This document shows, piece by piece, positions 34,736-45,226 of a DNA stretch of 64,000 nucleotides. Made by a program: the position numbers and the translations under genes. Every line of letters starts with the position of its first letter. Position 1 is the first letter of the stretch. The notes beneath the pieces were generated by a model. The model was not told the DNA's origin and searched no databases. It saw nothing but the letters and a program-made list of their open reading frames with translations. The stretch covers positions 1 to 64,000 of the forward strand of contig NZ_NUZU01000029.1 of assembly GCF_002567005.1 (NCBI RefSeq), read 5' to 3'. The stretch comes from Bacillus sp. AFS073361. Its GTDB lineage: Bacteria; Bacillota; Bacilli; Bacillales; Cytobacillaceae.

Positions 34736-37700
34736 TTGATTTTTAATAAAGAGCAGTTAAGAGAAGAAGCGCATAAAACAGCATTAACCCACGATCCTTA
34801 CATAAGTCGAAAGAAATCAACACGCTTTATACGGTCAAATGAGTCCGACTTTGAGAAATTGCGTAACTTTGTTAACGACTTAAGAGATAATCGTTCATCC
34901 TGTTCACAGCCAGCCGAAGAATGGTTACTAGATAACGCGGAATTTTTGGAAGAGCAGGTGCTTGTAGTAAACCAAGAGTTGACGAAAAATTTTGTTCACT
35001 CTTTACCCCACCTCAAAAAAACGGGGGATTCTAGAGTTTATTCGATTTGTACAAACTATCTTCAATTTAACGACGGGCTTTTAGATATGGATTCATATAT
35101 TTCCTATCTACAGTCTTATCAAGAAGTTTCTGTACTGACAATGGGTGAAGTTTGGGCTGTGCCGCTTATTATGAGGGTGGCTTTGATTCGCCGGTTGGCC
35201 GAAATCATGGATACAGTTAAGGAAAGACGCGATGTTTGTGTGTTGGTTGAAAAGTTACTTACCGATATCAAGACCACAGAGATCACCCCTGAAAAACTGA
35301 AGCAAGTATTAGAGGAAGCTGGACAAGAAATGCCTCTTTCTGGTCCGATGATTGTCCATTTGGTAAAACATCTGCGCGAGCGAGCGGATTATACGGCAAC
35401 AGTCGGTGAATGGCTTATTTGCAAATTGGAGAATGGACCAGAGAGCCTGGATCACATATTGTCATATGAATATCAGCTCCAAGCAGCCTTCCAAGTAACA
35501 ACAGGTAACCTAATCACTAGCTTGCGTAAGCTTTCTCGATGGGATTGGAAGGAAACCTTTGAGCAAATTAGCATGGTGGAGCAATCACTAAGGAAAGAGA
35601 GGACTGGCCTTTATGCGCAACTTGATTTCTCTAGTCGTGATACTCTTCGAAAGAGGATCGAGAGCCTTTCGAGACGTTTAAATCTGCCGGAAAATCTTGT
35701 GGCAACACAAGCAGTGGAGCTCGCAGATAAATATGGAGAGAAACTATCAAGTGAGGAATCGCAAGAACAGGAAAATAGCGAGGAACGAGCAGATACATAT
35801 GGAAAGGAACTTAACGAAAAATATAGCAAGGATAAAAATCGTCAATTATTTGTTGCCTATTACTTATTAGATCCCAATGGCATGATGCTATTGAGACAAG
35901 CGTTAAAAATGTGTGGTAAACCACGAGCTCTCCCAGAAACAGGTTTAATGCGCCGAGCCACAGGGACCTATTTTAATATGTTAGCAGTATACTTCGCAGT
36001 GTTCTTGATTGCCTTTTCAATATGGATAGGTTGGGATGAATTTTTTACACCGCTTCAATGGCTTGCTATTCTAGGAACTCTTTTGTTCCCAGTGACAGAA
36101 TGGGCGGTTACTTCAGCTCATTGGTTTATTGAACGAGTCAAAAGTCCAGTCCCATTATTGAGATTTGATTTTTCAAAAGGAATTTCCGCTGATGCGAAAA
36201 CGATTGTCGTGATTCCTGTCATCTGGTCATCGATCACAGAAGTAAAGGAGTTGACAGACCGGCTTGAATTGCATTATTTAGCGAATCGGGATTCCAATCT
36301 CCACTTTGCGTTACTTGGCGACTTCCATGATGCGGAGACAGAGTCACTAGAACAGGATGAAGTCATTTTAACAGCGGCTAAAAAAGAAATTGAACGATTG
36401 CGAACGACCTATTCCAGCACAAACTTTCATCTCTTTCAGCGAAAGAGGCAATGGAACCCGTCAGAAGGTGTTTGGATGGGATGGGAGAGAAAGCGTGGAA
36501 AGCTAGTCGAATTTGTAGAGCTTCTAAAAGGGAGAAAGGATACAAGCTTTGCTTTAATAAAAGCCGAGTTGACTACGCTTCAGGATGTGCGTTATATCAT
36601 TACGCTCGATTCTGATACGCAGCTTCCACTGGAAAGCGCCCAGCGAATGATTGGTACACTGCATCTACCCTATAATCAACCGATCCTAAATGATACAAAG
36701 ACAAGAGTAATCGAGGGCTACGGGGTGCTTCAACCAAGACTCAGTATGAGTCATGAGGCGTCATTGAAATCGCGCTTTGCCCGTCTATTTTCAGCGGATC
36801 CAGGGTTTGATCCATATGCGTTTGCCGTTTCTGATCCGTATCAAGATGCAATGGGTCAGGGGATTTTCACTGGAAAAGGAATATTTAATGTAGATGCGTT
36901 TTATCAAGTGCTATGTGAACGGATTCCGGATAACCGGGTGTTGAGTCATGATTTACTTGAAGGGAGTTTCCTGCGTGCAGGCCTGCTTTCCGATATTGAA
37001 TTAATTGATCATTATCCAGCGAAGTTTATCGTCTTTCAAAAGCGGCTGCATCGCTGGGTAAGAGGAGATTGGCAGCTATTACTATGGTTGCTGCCAAGAG
37101 TGAAGAACCGAAGAGGTGAACTGCTGCCAGTCGATATGTCTGTCCTGACAAAGTGGCAGATCATTGATAATTTACGGCGGAGTCTAATGTCTACGTCACT
37201 ATTTATTACCACACTATTAGCAGTCACGATCCTTCCGGGATCACCTTTACGCTGGATCGCATTGGTGGCTGCGACATGGTTCTTGCCTGTTCTTCGCCAA
37301 CTTGTTACCTTTCAGACAAGTTTCATGAATCTGCGTAGTATTTTAAACACGGCGGCTCAAGTCTTGTTAGGGATTGTTACCTTGCCGTTTCAAATAGTCC
37401 TTTTGCTTGATGCTATTGTGAGATCGTTGTATCGTTTATGGTTTTCAAAAAAACGGATGCTCGAGTGGGTCTCAACGGATGAAGTGAATCGGAATAGTGA
37501 ACGGAAGGGGACTCCTTTGCTCCAATCCATGTTAGGAGGTTATGTTCTTTGTCTTTTGTTCTTGGCGGCAACCTTATTTCATGAAAATACAGTGGTGCAG
37601 ATCATTGGGCTTACATTAACGGTGATGTGGATATGTGCTCCACTTGTCATAAGGTGGCTCGATCAGCCATCTCCAGAGGAACGTTTGGCATTTTCGGAAG

Positions 37701-40700
37701 AGGAGCTCGAAGAATTAACGAACCTGGCTCAGCAAATATGGTCTTTTTATGAAGATTTTGTTACCGAAAAAGAGAACTGGCTGCCGCCTGACAATGTGCA
37801 AATGGAACCGCCGAACGGGGTAGCGCATCGAACCTCTCCTACCAATATAGGGATGTATCTTACCTGCGCATTAGCGGCGAGGGATTTTGCGTTTATTGAT
37901 ACCCCTGGATTAATTTTACGGTTGGAGCGGACATTGGAGACACTTGAGCGGATGGAAAAGTGGGAAGGGCATTTATACAATTGGTATGACACGGAAACAC
38001 TGAACCCGTTGTCACCGAAGTATATATCAACAGTTGACTCTGGAAATTTAGTGGGCTGTCTGATTACGGTAAAGGAAGGCTTAGCTGAGTGGCTAGACTC
38101 TTTTGATAAAAAGGAAACACCGATTTACCACTTTCATAACGATGAAAGACTGAAAACGGCTTTTTCCGAAGAAATCGCACCAGATGTCTCGAGACAACGA
38201 AGTGGTAAGAAGGCAAATAGTATATGGCGCGATAGGGGTCATGTGTTGCTTAAACGGATTGAAAAATTGATTGAAGAAACCAATTTCCAGCCACTATTTG
38301 ATCATAGAGCTAATCTTTTTTCCTTAGGATACCATGCTGATCGAAATACACAGGATGAAGTGCTATATGATTTAATGGCGTCTGAGGCAAGAATTGCTAG
38401 CTTTGTCGCGATTGCGCTTGGTCAAGTGTCTGTATCCCATTGGCATGTACTTGGAAGAACGATGACAAAAGTGGGGAAACGGCCCGTCCTCTTGTCCTGG
38501 TCTGGAACCATGTTTGAATTTTTAATGCCATGGCTGTTAATGAGGACCTATCGAAATACCTTGTGGGAAAAGACGTATGCTGCAGTTGTGGATCGCCAAA
38601 TTCAATACGCACACCAGAGAGGAGTGCCATTCGGGATCTCTGAGTCAGGCTATTATGCGTTTGATTACCAAATGAATTACCAATATCGGGCCTTCGGTGT
38701 CCCGGGTCTCGGTTTTAAACGAGGACTTGAACAAGATTTAGTTACTGCACCGTATGCAACGATCATGGCTCTGCCATTTGCAAAGGATCAGGCTTTGGAT
38801 GCTTTGAAAAAAATAGAGAAGTTAAATGGTCGAGGTAAATATGGCTTTTATGAAGCAATGGATTTTACGCAAGAAAGGCTCCCTAATGGGAAGCAGCATC
38901 AGGTGATTCAAAGTTTTATGGCCCATCATCAAGGGATGAGTTTCTTAACCTTAGCGAACCTATTGCTGCCAAAAACAATGGTAGAGAGATTCCATCGGAA
39001 CAAACAAATCCGTTCAGCAGAATTACTTTTACAAGAGCGGATTCCTAAAACGCCGAAGTATATTAAGCATCCAGCCTTGGGACGTGTGCACAAGCCTTAT
39101 TCCAAAACCGCTCAGGATGTTCCAACTGTAAGAGAGTATATTTCACCTGACACAAAGGTTCCTGAGGTCAGTGTTCTCTCAAATGGTTCGTTCACAACAG
39201 TGGTAACGAATACCGGCAGTGGTTTTAGCCAGTACAAAGGTTTATTGCTCTCTAGATGGCGTGAGGATCCGGTAATGGATCCATGGGGGAGCTATGTTTA
39301 TATAAGGGATATCTCCCAAGATAAAGTATGGTCGCCGTCGTACCAGCCATGCCGAGTGAATTCTCCGGAACAACTCGTAAAATTTGAATTAGATCGTGCT
39401 ACGTATATGCGGGAGGATGGAGAGGTTAAGACAAATATGGAAATTTGCGTTTCATCGGAATGGAATGCGGAGCTGCGTAGAATAACATTAACCAATAAAG
39501 GTGACGAAGCAAAAGTTTTGGAGGTTACTACTTTTGTTGAGCTTGCTTTGTCCAATCCGATCGCAGATGCTGCACATACTGCTTTTAGCAAGCTTTTTAT
39601 CCGGACGGCTTTCGATGCTGGATCAGGCTGCCTTATTGCTGGCCGAAGACCTCGTGAAGCAAAGGACCAGACACTCTGGTCGGCACATTCACTCATGGTG
39701 GAGGGTGATACCCTTGGAACGGTAGAATTTGAAACAGACCGCGCAAGCTTTATTGGCCGAGGCTATCGGCTATCCAATCCCCAAGGAATCCGGTCTCGCC
39801 TTCGTGGTAAGGTTGGTTCAGTGGCCGATCCAGCCTTTGTGATGAGACGGCGGATTTGCATTGAACCTGGCAAGGAAATTCGATTAGTGGCCGTCACTTC
39901 GGTTAGTGAGACAAAGGAAGATGCCATCGAAATTATCCGTAAGTTTGCTCCTAATCAAGCTGTGGAACGGGCGTTTCAATTATCATGGAACCGAGGACAG
40001 ATTGAAATTCGTAATCTGCATCTAACGAATCGAGAGGCAACTGATTTTCAAAGGCTGGCAGGTCATATTTTATATACTCCTCCGCTTAAAGAGGGACGTA
40101 GTGAAAATATTTCAATTAATAGAAAAGGTCAGTCTGGACTATGGAGTTTTGGGGTATCTGGTGATCGACCGATCGTCCTCGTCCGAATTGAAGACCGAAG
40201 CCAAATGCCGTTCGTTGTAAAAATGTTAACAGGCCATGAATACATTAGGAGACTTGGTCTCTTATTCGACCTTGTACTCCTTAACGAATCGGAGGAAGGT
40301 TATCAACAATTCTTGCAAGAAGCACTTCAGCAGGCGGCAGAACATGGAGTGGACCGTTTTGGTGCAGGTTTATCTGGAGTATATGTGATTGCCTCTAATC
40401 AATTGGCTGCGGAGGACAAAGCATTGTTAATGGCTGTAGCTCGTGTCGAGTTCCGTGCAGGCGGTGCTAGTATAGAAACGCAAATGCGATTGCCTAAGGT
40501 TGAAACAGAAAATGAACCGCTTAGGTCTGAAACGAAGAATGGGTTGCCGGACCAACTGAATCCAGTATCTTCTGCAAGAAATAAGTTCGTTTCTTCAGGT
40601 CAAGCCATTCAAGCGGAAACGAAAGATTGGTTATTTTTCAACGGGTGGGGTGGTTTTTCCCCCGATGGAAAAGAGTACCGGCTCATGATTAAAAATGGAA

Positions 40701-43078
40701 ACCACTTACCGGCGCCGTGGATTAATGTCCTGTCCAATCCTCGTTTTGGCTGTCTCATTTCCGAGATGGGAACGGGTTATACCTGGTGGCAGAACAGCCG
40801 TGAATGCAAGCTAACGCCATGGTCTAATGATCCCGTCCTTGATCCGCCCACGGAAACAGCCTATTTAAGAGATGAGGAAAGTGGTCAGTTCTGGTCAGTT
40901 GCACCATCCGCAGATCATTCAAACGAGCCATATAAAATAACACATGGCAAAGGATTTACAAAGTTTGATCACGAAAGAAACGGCATTAAACACGAAATGA
41001 CGGTATATGTACCATTAGAGGATCCGGTGAAAATCATCAAGTTGAAGCTGCAAAACAAGACTACGGAGCAAAGGCAGATTTCTATTACCTATTATGCCGA
41101 ATGGGTATTAGGGGTTCAGCGACAGATGAATGCACCATTTATTGTGACGGAATGGGATGAGTCTGCGCGGGTCATGATCGCCAAAAACACATATCAAGAA
41201 ACCTTCCGTGATGCCACCGCATTTTTGGGGATGTATCCACAGATGGGTGCTGATAAGGGCCCAGACCATTTAAACGATCTTACGTGGACCGCGGACCGTA
41301 ACGAATTTATAGGACGAAATGGAACTATGGAACATCCAGCGGGAATGGATCGTGTGGGATTGTCATGTCGGACAGGCACGCATTACGAATCTTGTGGTGC
41401 GATTCAGGCTAAGCTTACGTTAGACCCGGGGAAAGAACAGGTAATCTACATTTTATTAGGATGCGATGATTCTAAAGAGAGCGTCTTACAGTTAACTGAG
41501 AAATACAGCCAACCTTCGGCTTGTGATCAAGCGATGGAGGAGATTACTTCTTTTTGGGACCATCATTTAGGCCAAATTCAAGTGTCAACCCCGTCAAAGG
41601 AAACTGATTTTATGTTGAACGGGTGGTTATTATATCAGTCTCTTGCCTGTCGAATATGGGCCAGAACGGCCTTTTATCAAGCGGGAGGAGCATTTGGCTT
41701 TCGCGATCAATTGCAGGATTCGCTAGCACTCCTGCATACGATGCCAGAAAAAACAAGAGCACAAATCGTGCTCCACGCCTCCCACCAATATTTAGAGGGG
41801 GATGTGCAGCACTGGTGGCATGAAGAAACGGAGCGTGGGATCCGGACGACGTTTTCGGATGATTTATTATGGATGCCGTATGTGGTTTCACGTTACATCG
41901 AGCATACTGGTGATCGAACGGTTTTGGACGAAGTCGCACCGTTCCTAGTGAGTGAACAGCTTGCTGAGGGTGAACACGAACGCTATGAACCGACCGTACG
42001 TTCTTCTGAAACGGGATCTGTATATGAGCATTGCCTGCGAGCGATCGATCGGGCATTGAGCCGGATTGGTGAGCATGGTTTGCCATTAATCGGTGTAGGA
42101 GATTGGAATGATGGCATGAATCAGGTTGGTGTGAAAGGACGAGGCGAAAGCGTATGGCTCGGTTGGTTTATTTGTGACGTGCTGAACCGATTTGCCGAGA
42201 TTTGCGAATTACGTGGGGATTCTGAACGGGTGGAGTCATTCCAGACAATGCGGCAACAGTTAACAGACTCTCTCAACAATGAGGGCTGGGATGGTCAATG
42301 GTACAGACGTGCATTTACCGATGCAGGACAATGGCTCGGCTCCATTCAAAATGAGGAGTGCCGGATTGACGCCATTGCGCAATCATGGTCCGTGATCTCA
42401 GGTGCGGCACCAATGGATCGTGCGGTTCAGGCCATGAACTCGTTCGACAGGGAACTTGTCGAGCAGGACCTTGCTATTGTTCGGCTATTGACTCCAGCTT
42501 TCGATCAGACTGAACCAAGCCCTGGATATATCCAAGGTTATCCACCAGGAATCAGGGAGAATGGTGCCCAATATACACATGGAGTTATTTGGGGCATCAT
42601 CGCTTGGTGTCAGCTTGGTAATGGTGATAAGGCAATGGAGATGTTTACAATGCTTAATCCGATGACGCATACTCGTACTGACCAAGAAGTAAGAAGATAT
42701 ACAGGTGAACCCTACGCAATTGCCGCTGATGTGTATACGGCAGAACCGAATCAGGGTCATTCAGGATGGACATGGTATACGGGTGCATCAGGGTGGTTTT
42801 ATCAGGCCGGTATCGAGTGGATCCTAGGGATTCGACGCCGAGAAACTCGTCTTTATATTGATCCGCGTATTCCAAGTGAGTGGCCGGGATTCTCTGCTAC
42901 GTACCGGTTTGGGAAGACTCCTTACCACATTAACGTTAAGAATGGGTCTGGTGGCAGTGGAAGCGAGTTGACTGTTGACGGCGTGCAAATTCCGATTCTC
43001 GAACAGGAAAAAGCTGCAGGACCATTTGTGGAATTACGAGATGATGGACTCGACCATCATGTGGAATTGAGAATTTAG
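34736..43078 (+). CDS. Cyclic beta-1,2-glucan synthase-like protein (NdvB/ChvB family)
   Basis: A giant protein of 2780 residues starting at TTG 34736 behind GGGGGGA; the family is typically about 2800. Visible parts: an N-terminal helical region (EEWLLDNAEFLEEQV); membrane helices around residues 411-465; a GT84 glycosyltransferase with LDSDTQLP (Asp near 625) and RWVRGDWQ (near 773); more helices at about 820-975; a glycoamylase-like domain (SGYYAFDYQMNYQYRAFG); beta-sandwich regions; and a C-terminal GH94 phosphorylase-like domain with VGDWNDGMNQVG (near 2455-2466). Such enzymes initiate, elongate, cyclise and size beta-1,2-glucans at the membrane. The leader is a gene graveyard, suggesting insertion or loss events upstream. 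Confidence 0.9.
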   Translation: MIFNKEQLREEAHKTALTHDPYISRKKSTRFIRSNESDFEKLRNFVNDLRDNRSSCSQPAEEWLLDNAEFLEEQVLVVNQELTKNFVHSLPHLKKTGDSRVYSICTNYLQFNDGLLDMDSYISYLQSYQEVSVLTMGEVWAVPLIMRVALIRRLAEIMDTVKERRDVCVLVEKLLTDIKTTEITPEKLKQVLEEAGQEMPLSGPMIVHLVKHLRERADYTATVGEWLICKLENGPESLDHILSYEYQLQAAFQVTTGNLITSLRKLSRWDWKETFEQISMVEQSLRKERTGLYAQLDFSSRDTLRKRIESLSRRLNLPENLVATQAVELADKYGEKLSSEESQEQENSEERADTYGKELNEKYSKDKNRQLFVAYYLLDPNGMMLLRQALKMCGKPRALPETGLMRRATGTYFNMLAVYFAVFLIAFSIWIGWDEFFTPLQWLAILGTLLFPVTEWAVTSAHWFIERVKSPVPLLRFDFSKGISADAKTIVVIPVIWSSITEVKELTDRLELHYLANRDSNLHFALLGDFHDAETESLEQDEVILTAAKKEIERLRTTYSSTNFHLFQRKRQWNPSEGVWMGWERKRGKLVEFVELLKGRKDTSFALIKAELTTLQDVRYIITLDSDTQLPLESAQRMIGTLHLPYNQPILNDTKTRVIEGYGVLQPRLSMSHEASLKSRFARLFSADPGFDPYAFAVSDPYQDAMGQGIFTGKGIFNVDAFYQVLCERIPDNRVLSHDLLEGSFLRAGLLSDIELIDHYPAKFIVFQKRLHRWVRGDWQLLLWLLPRVKNRRGELLPVDMSVLTKWQIIDNLRRSLMSTSLFITTLLAVTILPGSPLRWIALVAATWFLPVLRQLVTFQTSFMNLRSILNTAAQVLLGIVTLPFQIVLLLDAIVRSLYRLWFSKKRMLEWVSTDEVNRNSERKGTPLLQSMLGGYVLCLLFLAATLFHENTVVQIIGLTLTVMWICAPLVIRWLDQPSPEERLAFSEEELEELTNLAQQIWSFYEDFVTEKENWLPPDNVQMEPPNGVAHRTSPTNIGMYLTCALAARDFAFIDTPGLILRLERTLETLERMEKWEGHLYNWYDTETLNPLSPKYISTVDSGNLVGCLITVKEGLAEWLDSFDKKETPIYHFHNDERLKTAFSEEIAPDVSRQRSGKKANSIWRDRGHVLLKRIEKLIEETNFQPLFDHRANLFSLGYHADRNTQDEVLYDLMASEARIASFVAIALGQVSVSHWHVLGRTMTKVGKRPVLLSWSGTMFEFLMPWLLMRTYRNTLWEKTYAAVVDRQIQYAHQRGVPFGISESGYYAFDYQMNYQYRAFGVPGLGFKRGLEQDLVTAPYATIMALPFAKDQALDALKKIEKLNGRGKYGFYEAMDFTQERLPNGKQHQVIQSFMAHHQGMSFLTLANLLLPKTMVERFHRNKQIRSAELLLQERIPKTPKYIKHPALGRVHKPYSKTAQDVPTVREYISPDTKVPEVSVLSNGSFTTVVTNTGSGFSQYKGLLLSRWREDPVMDPWGSYVYIRDISQDKVWSPSYQPCRVNSPEQLVKFELDRATYMREDGEVKTNMEICVSSEWNAELRRITLTNKGDEAKVLEVTTFVELALSNPIADAAHTAFSKLFIRTAFDAGSGCLIAGRRPREAKDQTLWSAHSLMVEGDTLGTVEFETDRASFIGRGYRLSNPQGIRSRLRGKVGSVADPAFVMRRRICIEPGKEIRLVAVTSVSETKEDAIEIIRKFAPNQAVERAFQLSWNRGQIEIRNLHLTNREATDFQRLAGHILYTPPLKEGRSENISINRKGQSGLWSFGVSGDRPIVLVRIEDRSQMPFVVKMLTGHEYIRRLGLLFDLVLLNESEEGYQQFLQEALQQAAEHGVDRFGAGLSGVYVIASNQLAAEDKALLMAVARVEFRAGGASIETQMRLPKVETENEPLRSETKNGLPDQLNPVSSARNKFVSSGQAIQAETKDWLFFNGWGGFSPDGKEYRLMIKNGNHLPAPWINVLSNPRFGCLISEMGTGYTWWQNSRECKLTPWSNDPVLDPPTETAYLRDEESGQFWSVAPSADHSNEPYKITHGKGFTKFDHERNGIKHEMTVYVPLEDPVKIIKLKLQNKTTEQRQISITYYAEWVLGVQRQMNAPFIVTEWDESARVMIAKNTYQETFRDATAFLGMYPQMGADKGPDHLNDLTWTADRNEFIGRNGTMEHPAGMDRVGLSCRTGTHYESCGAIQAKLTLDPGKEQVIYILLGCDDSKESVLQLTEKYSQPSACDQAMEEITSFWDHHLGQIQVSTPSKETDFMLNGWLLYQSLACRIWARTAFYQAGGAFGFRDQLQDSLALLHTMPEKTRAQIVLHASHQYLEGDVQHWWHEETERGIRTTFSDDLLWMPYVVSRYIEHTGDRTVLDEVAPFLVSEQLAEGEHERYEPTVRSSETGSVYEHCLRAIDRALSRIGEHGLPLIGVGDWNDGMNQVGVKGRGESVWLGWFICDVLNRFAEICELRGDSERVESFQTMRQQLTDSLNNEGWDGQWYRRAFTDAGQWLGSIQNEECRIDAIAQSWSVISGAAPMDRAVQAMNSFDRELVEQDLAIVRLLTPAFDQTEPSPGYIQGYPPGIRENGAQYTHGVIWGIIAWCQLGNGDKAMEMFTMLNPMTHTRTDQEVRRYTGEPYAIAADVYTAEPNQGHSGWTWYTGASGWFYQAGIEWILGIRRRETRLYIDPRIPSEWPGFSATYRFGKTPYHINVKNGSGGSGSELTVDGVQIPILEQEKAAGPFVELRDDGLDHHVELRI

Positions 43079-43203
43079 GAAAAATAAAAACATGGGTAAG
43101 CTTCTTTTACTTAATAAAAATAGGGTCTAGGATTATAGAACAGACCAATTAAAGTGAGACATTGAAAAAGAACCACTAATCAAAATATCTAATTATAGGG
43201 ATA

Positions 43204-43247
43204 GGGAACACAACCTGCACTAAGGGGGTCAGTGTTCCCGTTTTTTT
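43204..43247 (+). terminator. Terminator after the glucan synthase gene
   Basis: GGGAACAC / GTGTTCCC stem followed by GTTTTTTT. Confidence 0.85.
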
Positions 43248-43357
43248 AATATTTTTAGTTATAATAACTTCAAAAGGAATTTCGAAATCAATATAGAATA
43301 ATTATTTGTTAACGTTTTAATAGAATGGCTTGCTTGAAAATTAGCGGAGGTGCAAAA

Positions 43358-44374
43358 ATGAAAGCTTTATTTATCGGTGGGACGGGAACGATTAGTTCTG
43401 CCATAACGAAGCAATTGGTAACAATGGGATGTGAGCTTTATCTTCTTAATAGGGGGAGTCGGAAGAATCGCTTGCCAGAAGGGGTATACTTACTTAAAGC
43501 CGATATTAATGATGAAGACCAAGTTTCCAGACTGATTGAAGATTTAGAGTTTGATGTTGTTGCTGATTTCATTGCGTTTGAACCTGCACAACTTGAAAGA
43601 GATTATCGATTATTTAACGGGAAAACGAAACAATTTATCTTTATTAGTTCCGCTTCTGCCTACCAAACTCCTTTGTCCGACTATCGAATTACAGAAGGAA
43701 CGCCATTATCAAATCCATATTGGCAATATTCGAGAAATAAGATTGCCTGTGAAGAGTATTTGCTGAAGCTTTATCGAGAGGAAAGCTTTCCGATTACGAT
43801 TGTAAGACCAAGTCACACCTATGACGAACGTTCGATTCCTCTTGGAGTACAAGGAAGCAAAGGTGCCTGGCAGGTAGCCAAACGAATGCTGGAGAATAAA
43901 CCGGTTATTATTCATGGGGATGGAACATCATTGTGGACGATGACACACAATCGTGATTTTGCTAAGGGCTTTATTGGCTTAATGGGCAATATCCATGCAA
44001 TCGGTGAGTCTGTTCATATCACTTCCGATGAAAGTCTTACCTGGAATCAAATTTACCAGGCCATCGCGGATGCACTCGGAGTTAAACTGAATGCGATCCA
44101 TGTGTCATCTGAATTTTTGGATGCATGCAGTAAAGAGGATTACAGGGGGGGATTATTGGGGGATAAGGCCAATTCCGTCGTTTTCGATAATTCTAAACTA
44201 AAAAGACTGGTTCCCGATTTTGTTGCTACGACCCGATTTGACCAAGGGATTAAGCAAACGGTCGAATACATATTAGCACATCCTGAACTACAAATACCGG
44301 ATGAAGATTTTGACAATTGGTGTGATAGGGTTGTTGACGCATTAAATACGGCATTAAAGATGATTAATGAATAG
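43358..44374 (+). CDS. NAD-dependent epimerase/dehydratase (extended SDR)
   Basis: A 338-residue extended SDR. MKALFIGGTGTISSAITKQL is the nucleotide-binding Rossmann motif. FIFISSASAYQ and YSRNKIACEEYLL give the Ser...YxxxK catalytic set, with Tyr and Lys in YSRNK. ATG 43358 follows GCGGAGGTG. The substrate is unknown, probably a nucleotide sugar or similar; it is unlinked to neighbours by operon. Confidence 0.82.
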   Translation: MKALFIGGTGTISSAITKQLVTMGCELYLLNRGSRKNRLPEGVYLLKADINDEDQVSRLIEDLEFDVVADFIAFEPAQLERDYRLFNGKTKQFIFISSASAYQTPLSDYRITEGTPLSNPYWQYSRNKIACEEYLLKLYREESFPITIVRPSHTYDERSIPLGVQGSKGAWQVAKRMLENKPVIIHGDGTSLWTMTHNRDFAKGFIGLMGNIHAIGESVHITSDESLTWNQIYQAIADALGVKLNAIHVSSEFLDACSKEDYRGGLLGDKANSVVFDNSKLKRLVPDFVATTRFDQGIKQTVEYILAHPELQIPDEDFDNWCDRVVDALNTALKMINE

Positions 44375-44518
44375 ATCCTATAAAAGGATGTTCTTCCAAA
44401 AAGAAGAAAACTTTGGAAACGGGTGACAGAAAAAGTGCAGTTGTTCAAGTTCCTATTTTATTGAAATTAATGATTCAATCGGTGCTTAAATTATTGGAGA
44501 GATAAACCATTAACGTTG

Positions 44519-44575
44519 GCAGATCCTAATTTTCGTCACCAATAAAAACAAAAAATTAGGAATCCTGCTTTTTTT
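44519..44575 (+). terminator. Terminator after the SDR gene
   Basis: GCAGATCCTAATTTT pairs imperfectly with AAAATTAGGAATCCTGC, followed by TTTTTTT. It lies 145 nt after the SDR stop. Confidence 0.7.
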
Positions 44576-45068
44576 CATAAGAAAACAGACGGATAAGTTG
44601 CTCTGTTATTATTTAATGTTGATTTTCGTTTACGTGTGAGAATTCATAGGCGGAGAAATTCCGGTTAATGTAAATAGAAGAAGCTTAAGAAGTGGAAATA
44701 AGGGAAGATATTCCCTTTAACTGCTCTAAAATAAGACAAAATCCAACGATTTGGATCATATTAGGGGAAAAACTTCCTTTATTTATAGGGAAATATGGGT
44801 ATTTCCCAATTTAAGTGGAATTTTTACCTTTATTTTCCCAACATCACAAAATCCACATTCAGTTATAACAAGAGTTAAAAATTTTAAACCAATAGTTGAA
44901 AAAAATTCGTAAAATGTTCACAAATCAATGAATCCATGTTACTATAAGAAAGGTTTATAGAGGATGGAACGTTCATTGATGTAAGTTAATAATAATTGAC
45001 TGTATATCCTGTTCTTCCATTGTTTCTGTAGCGGGATGGATTGCTAGTATAATAAATGCTCAGTTATC

Positions 45069-45126
45069 AGCCCACTGTAAAACGGTCCATGTATGGCATG
45101 GAAACCGATTTATGGTGGGCTTTTTT
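45069..45126 (+). terminator. Hairpin with T run in the formate-operon leader
   Basis: AGCCCAC / GTGGGCT closes a longer structure with inner CGGT/ACCG and CATG-type pairing, then TTTTTT. It begins only about 15 nt after the TATAAT at 45048 and 100 nt before focA, so a transcript from that promoter would end at once unless regulated. It could be an attenuator or the end of a short RNA. Confidence 0.65.
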
Positions 45127-45226
45127 GCGTTTTTATTTACACGTAAAAACAGTGTGCAAAGAGATCGGCTATAATCCCATTGTATGAACAAAAAGCTTTT
45201 ACATTCAATTAACTGGAGGAAAAAAT

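Larger units (their letters stand above)
44375..45226. other. Intergenic region before the formate operon
   Basis: About 850 bp without a credible ORF. It holds the terminator at 44519-44575, a TATAAT at 45048-45053, and a strong hairpin plus T run at 45069-45126. A second TATAAT near 45170 lies close to the focA gene, whose RBS is CTGGAGG. The middle part (44580-44990) shows nothing I can name. Confidence 0.5.

Noticed and set aside
41610-42086. 158-residue minus-strand ORF within the glucan synthase gene
   Set aside because: It is a shadow of the GH94 coding region without RBS or recognisable features.
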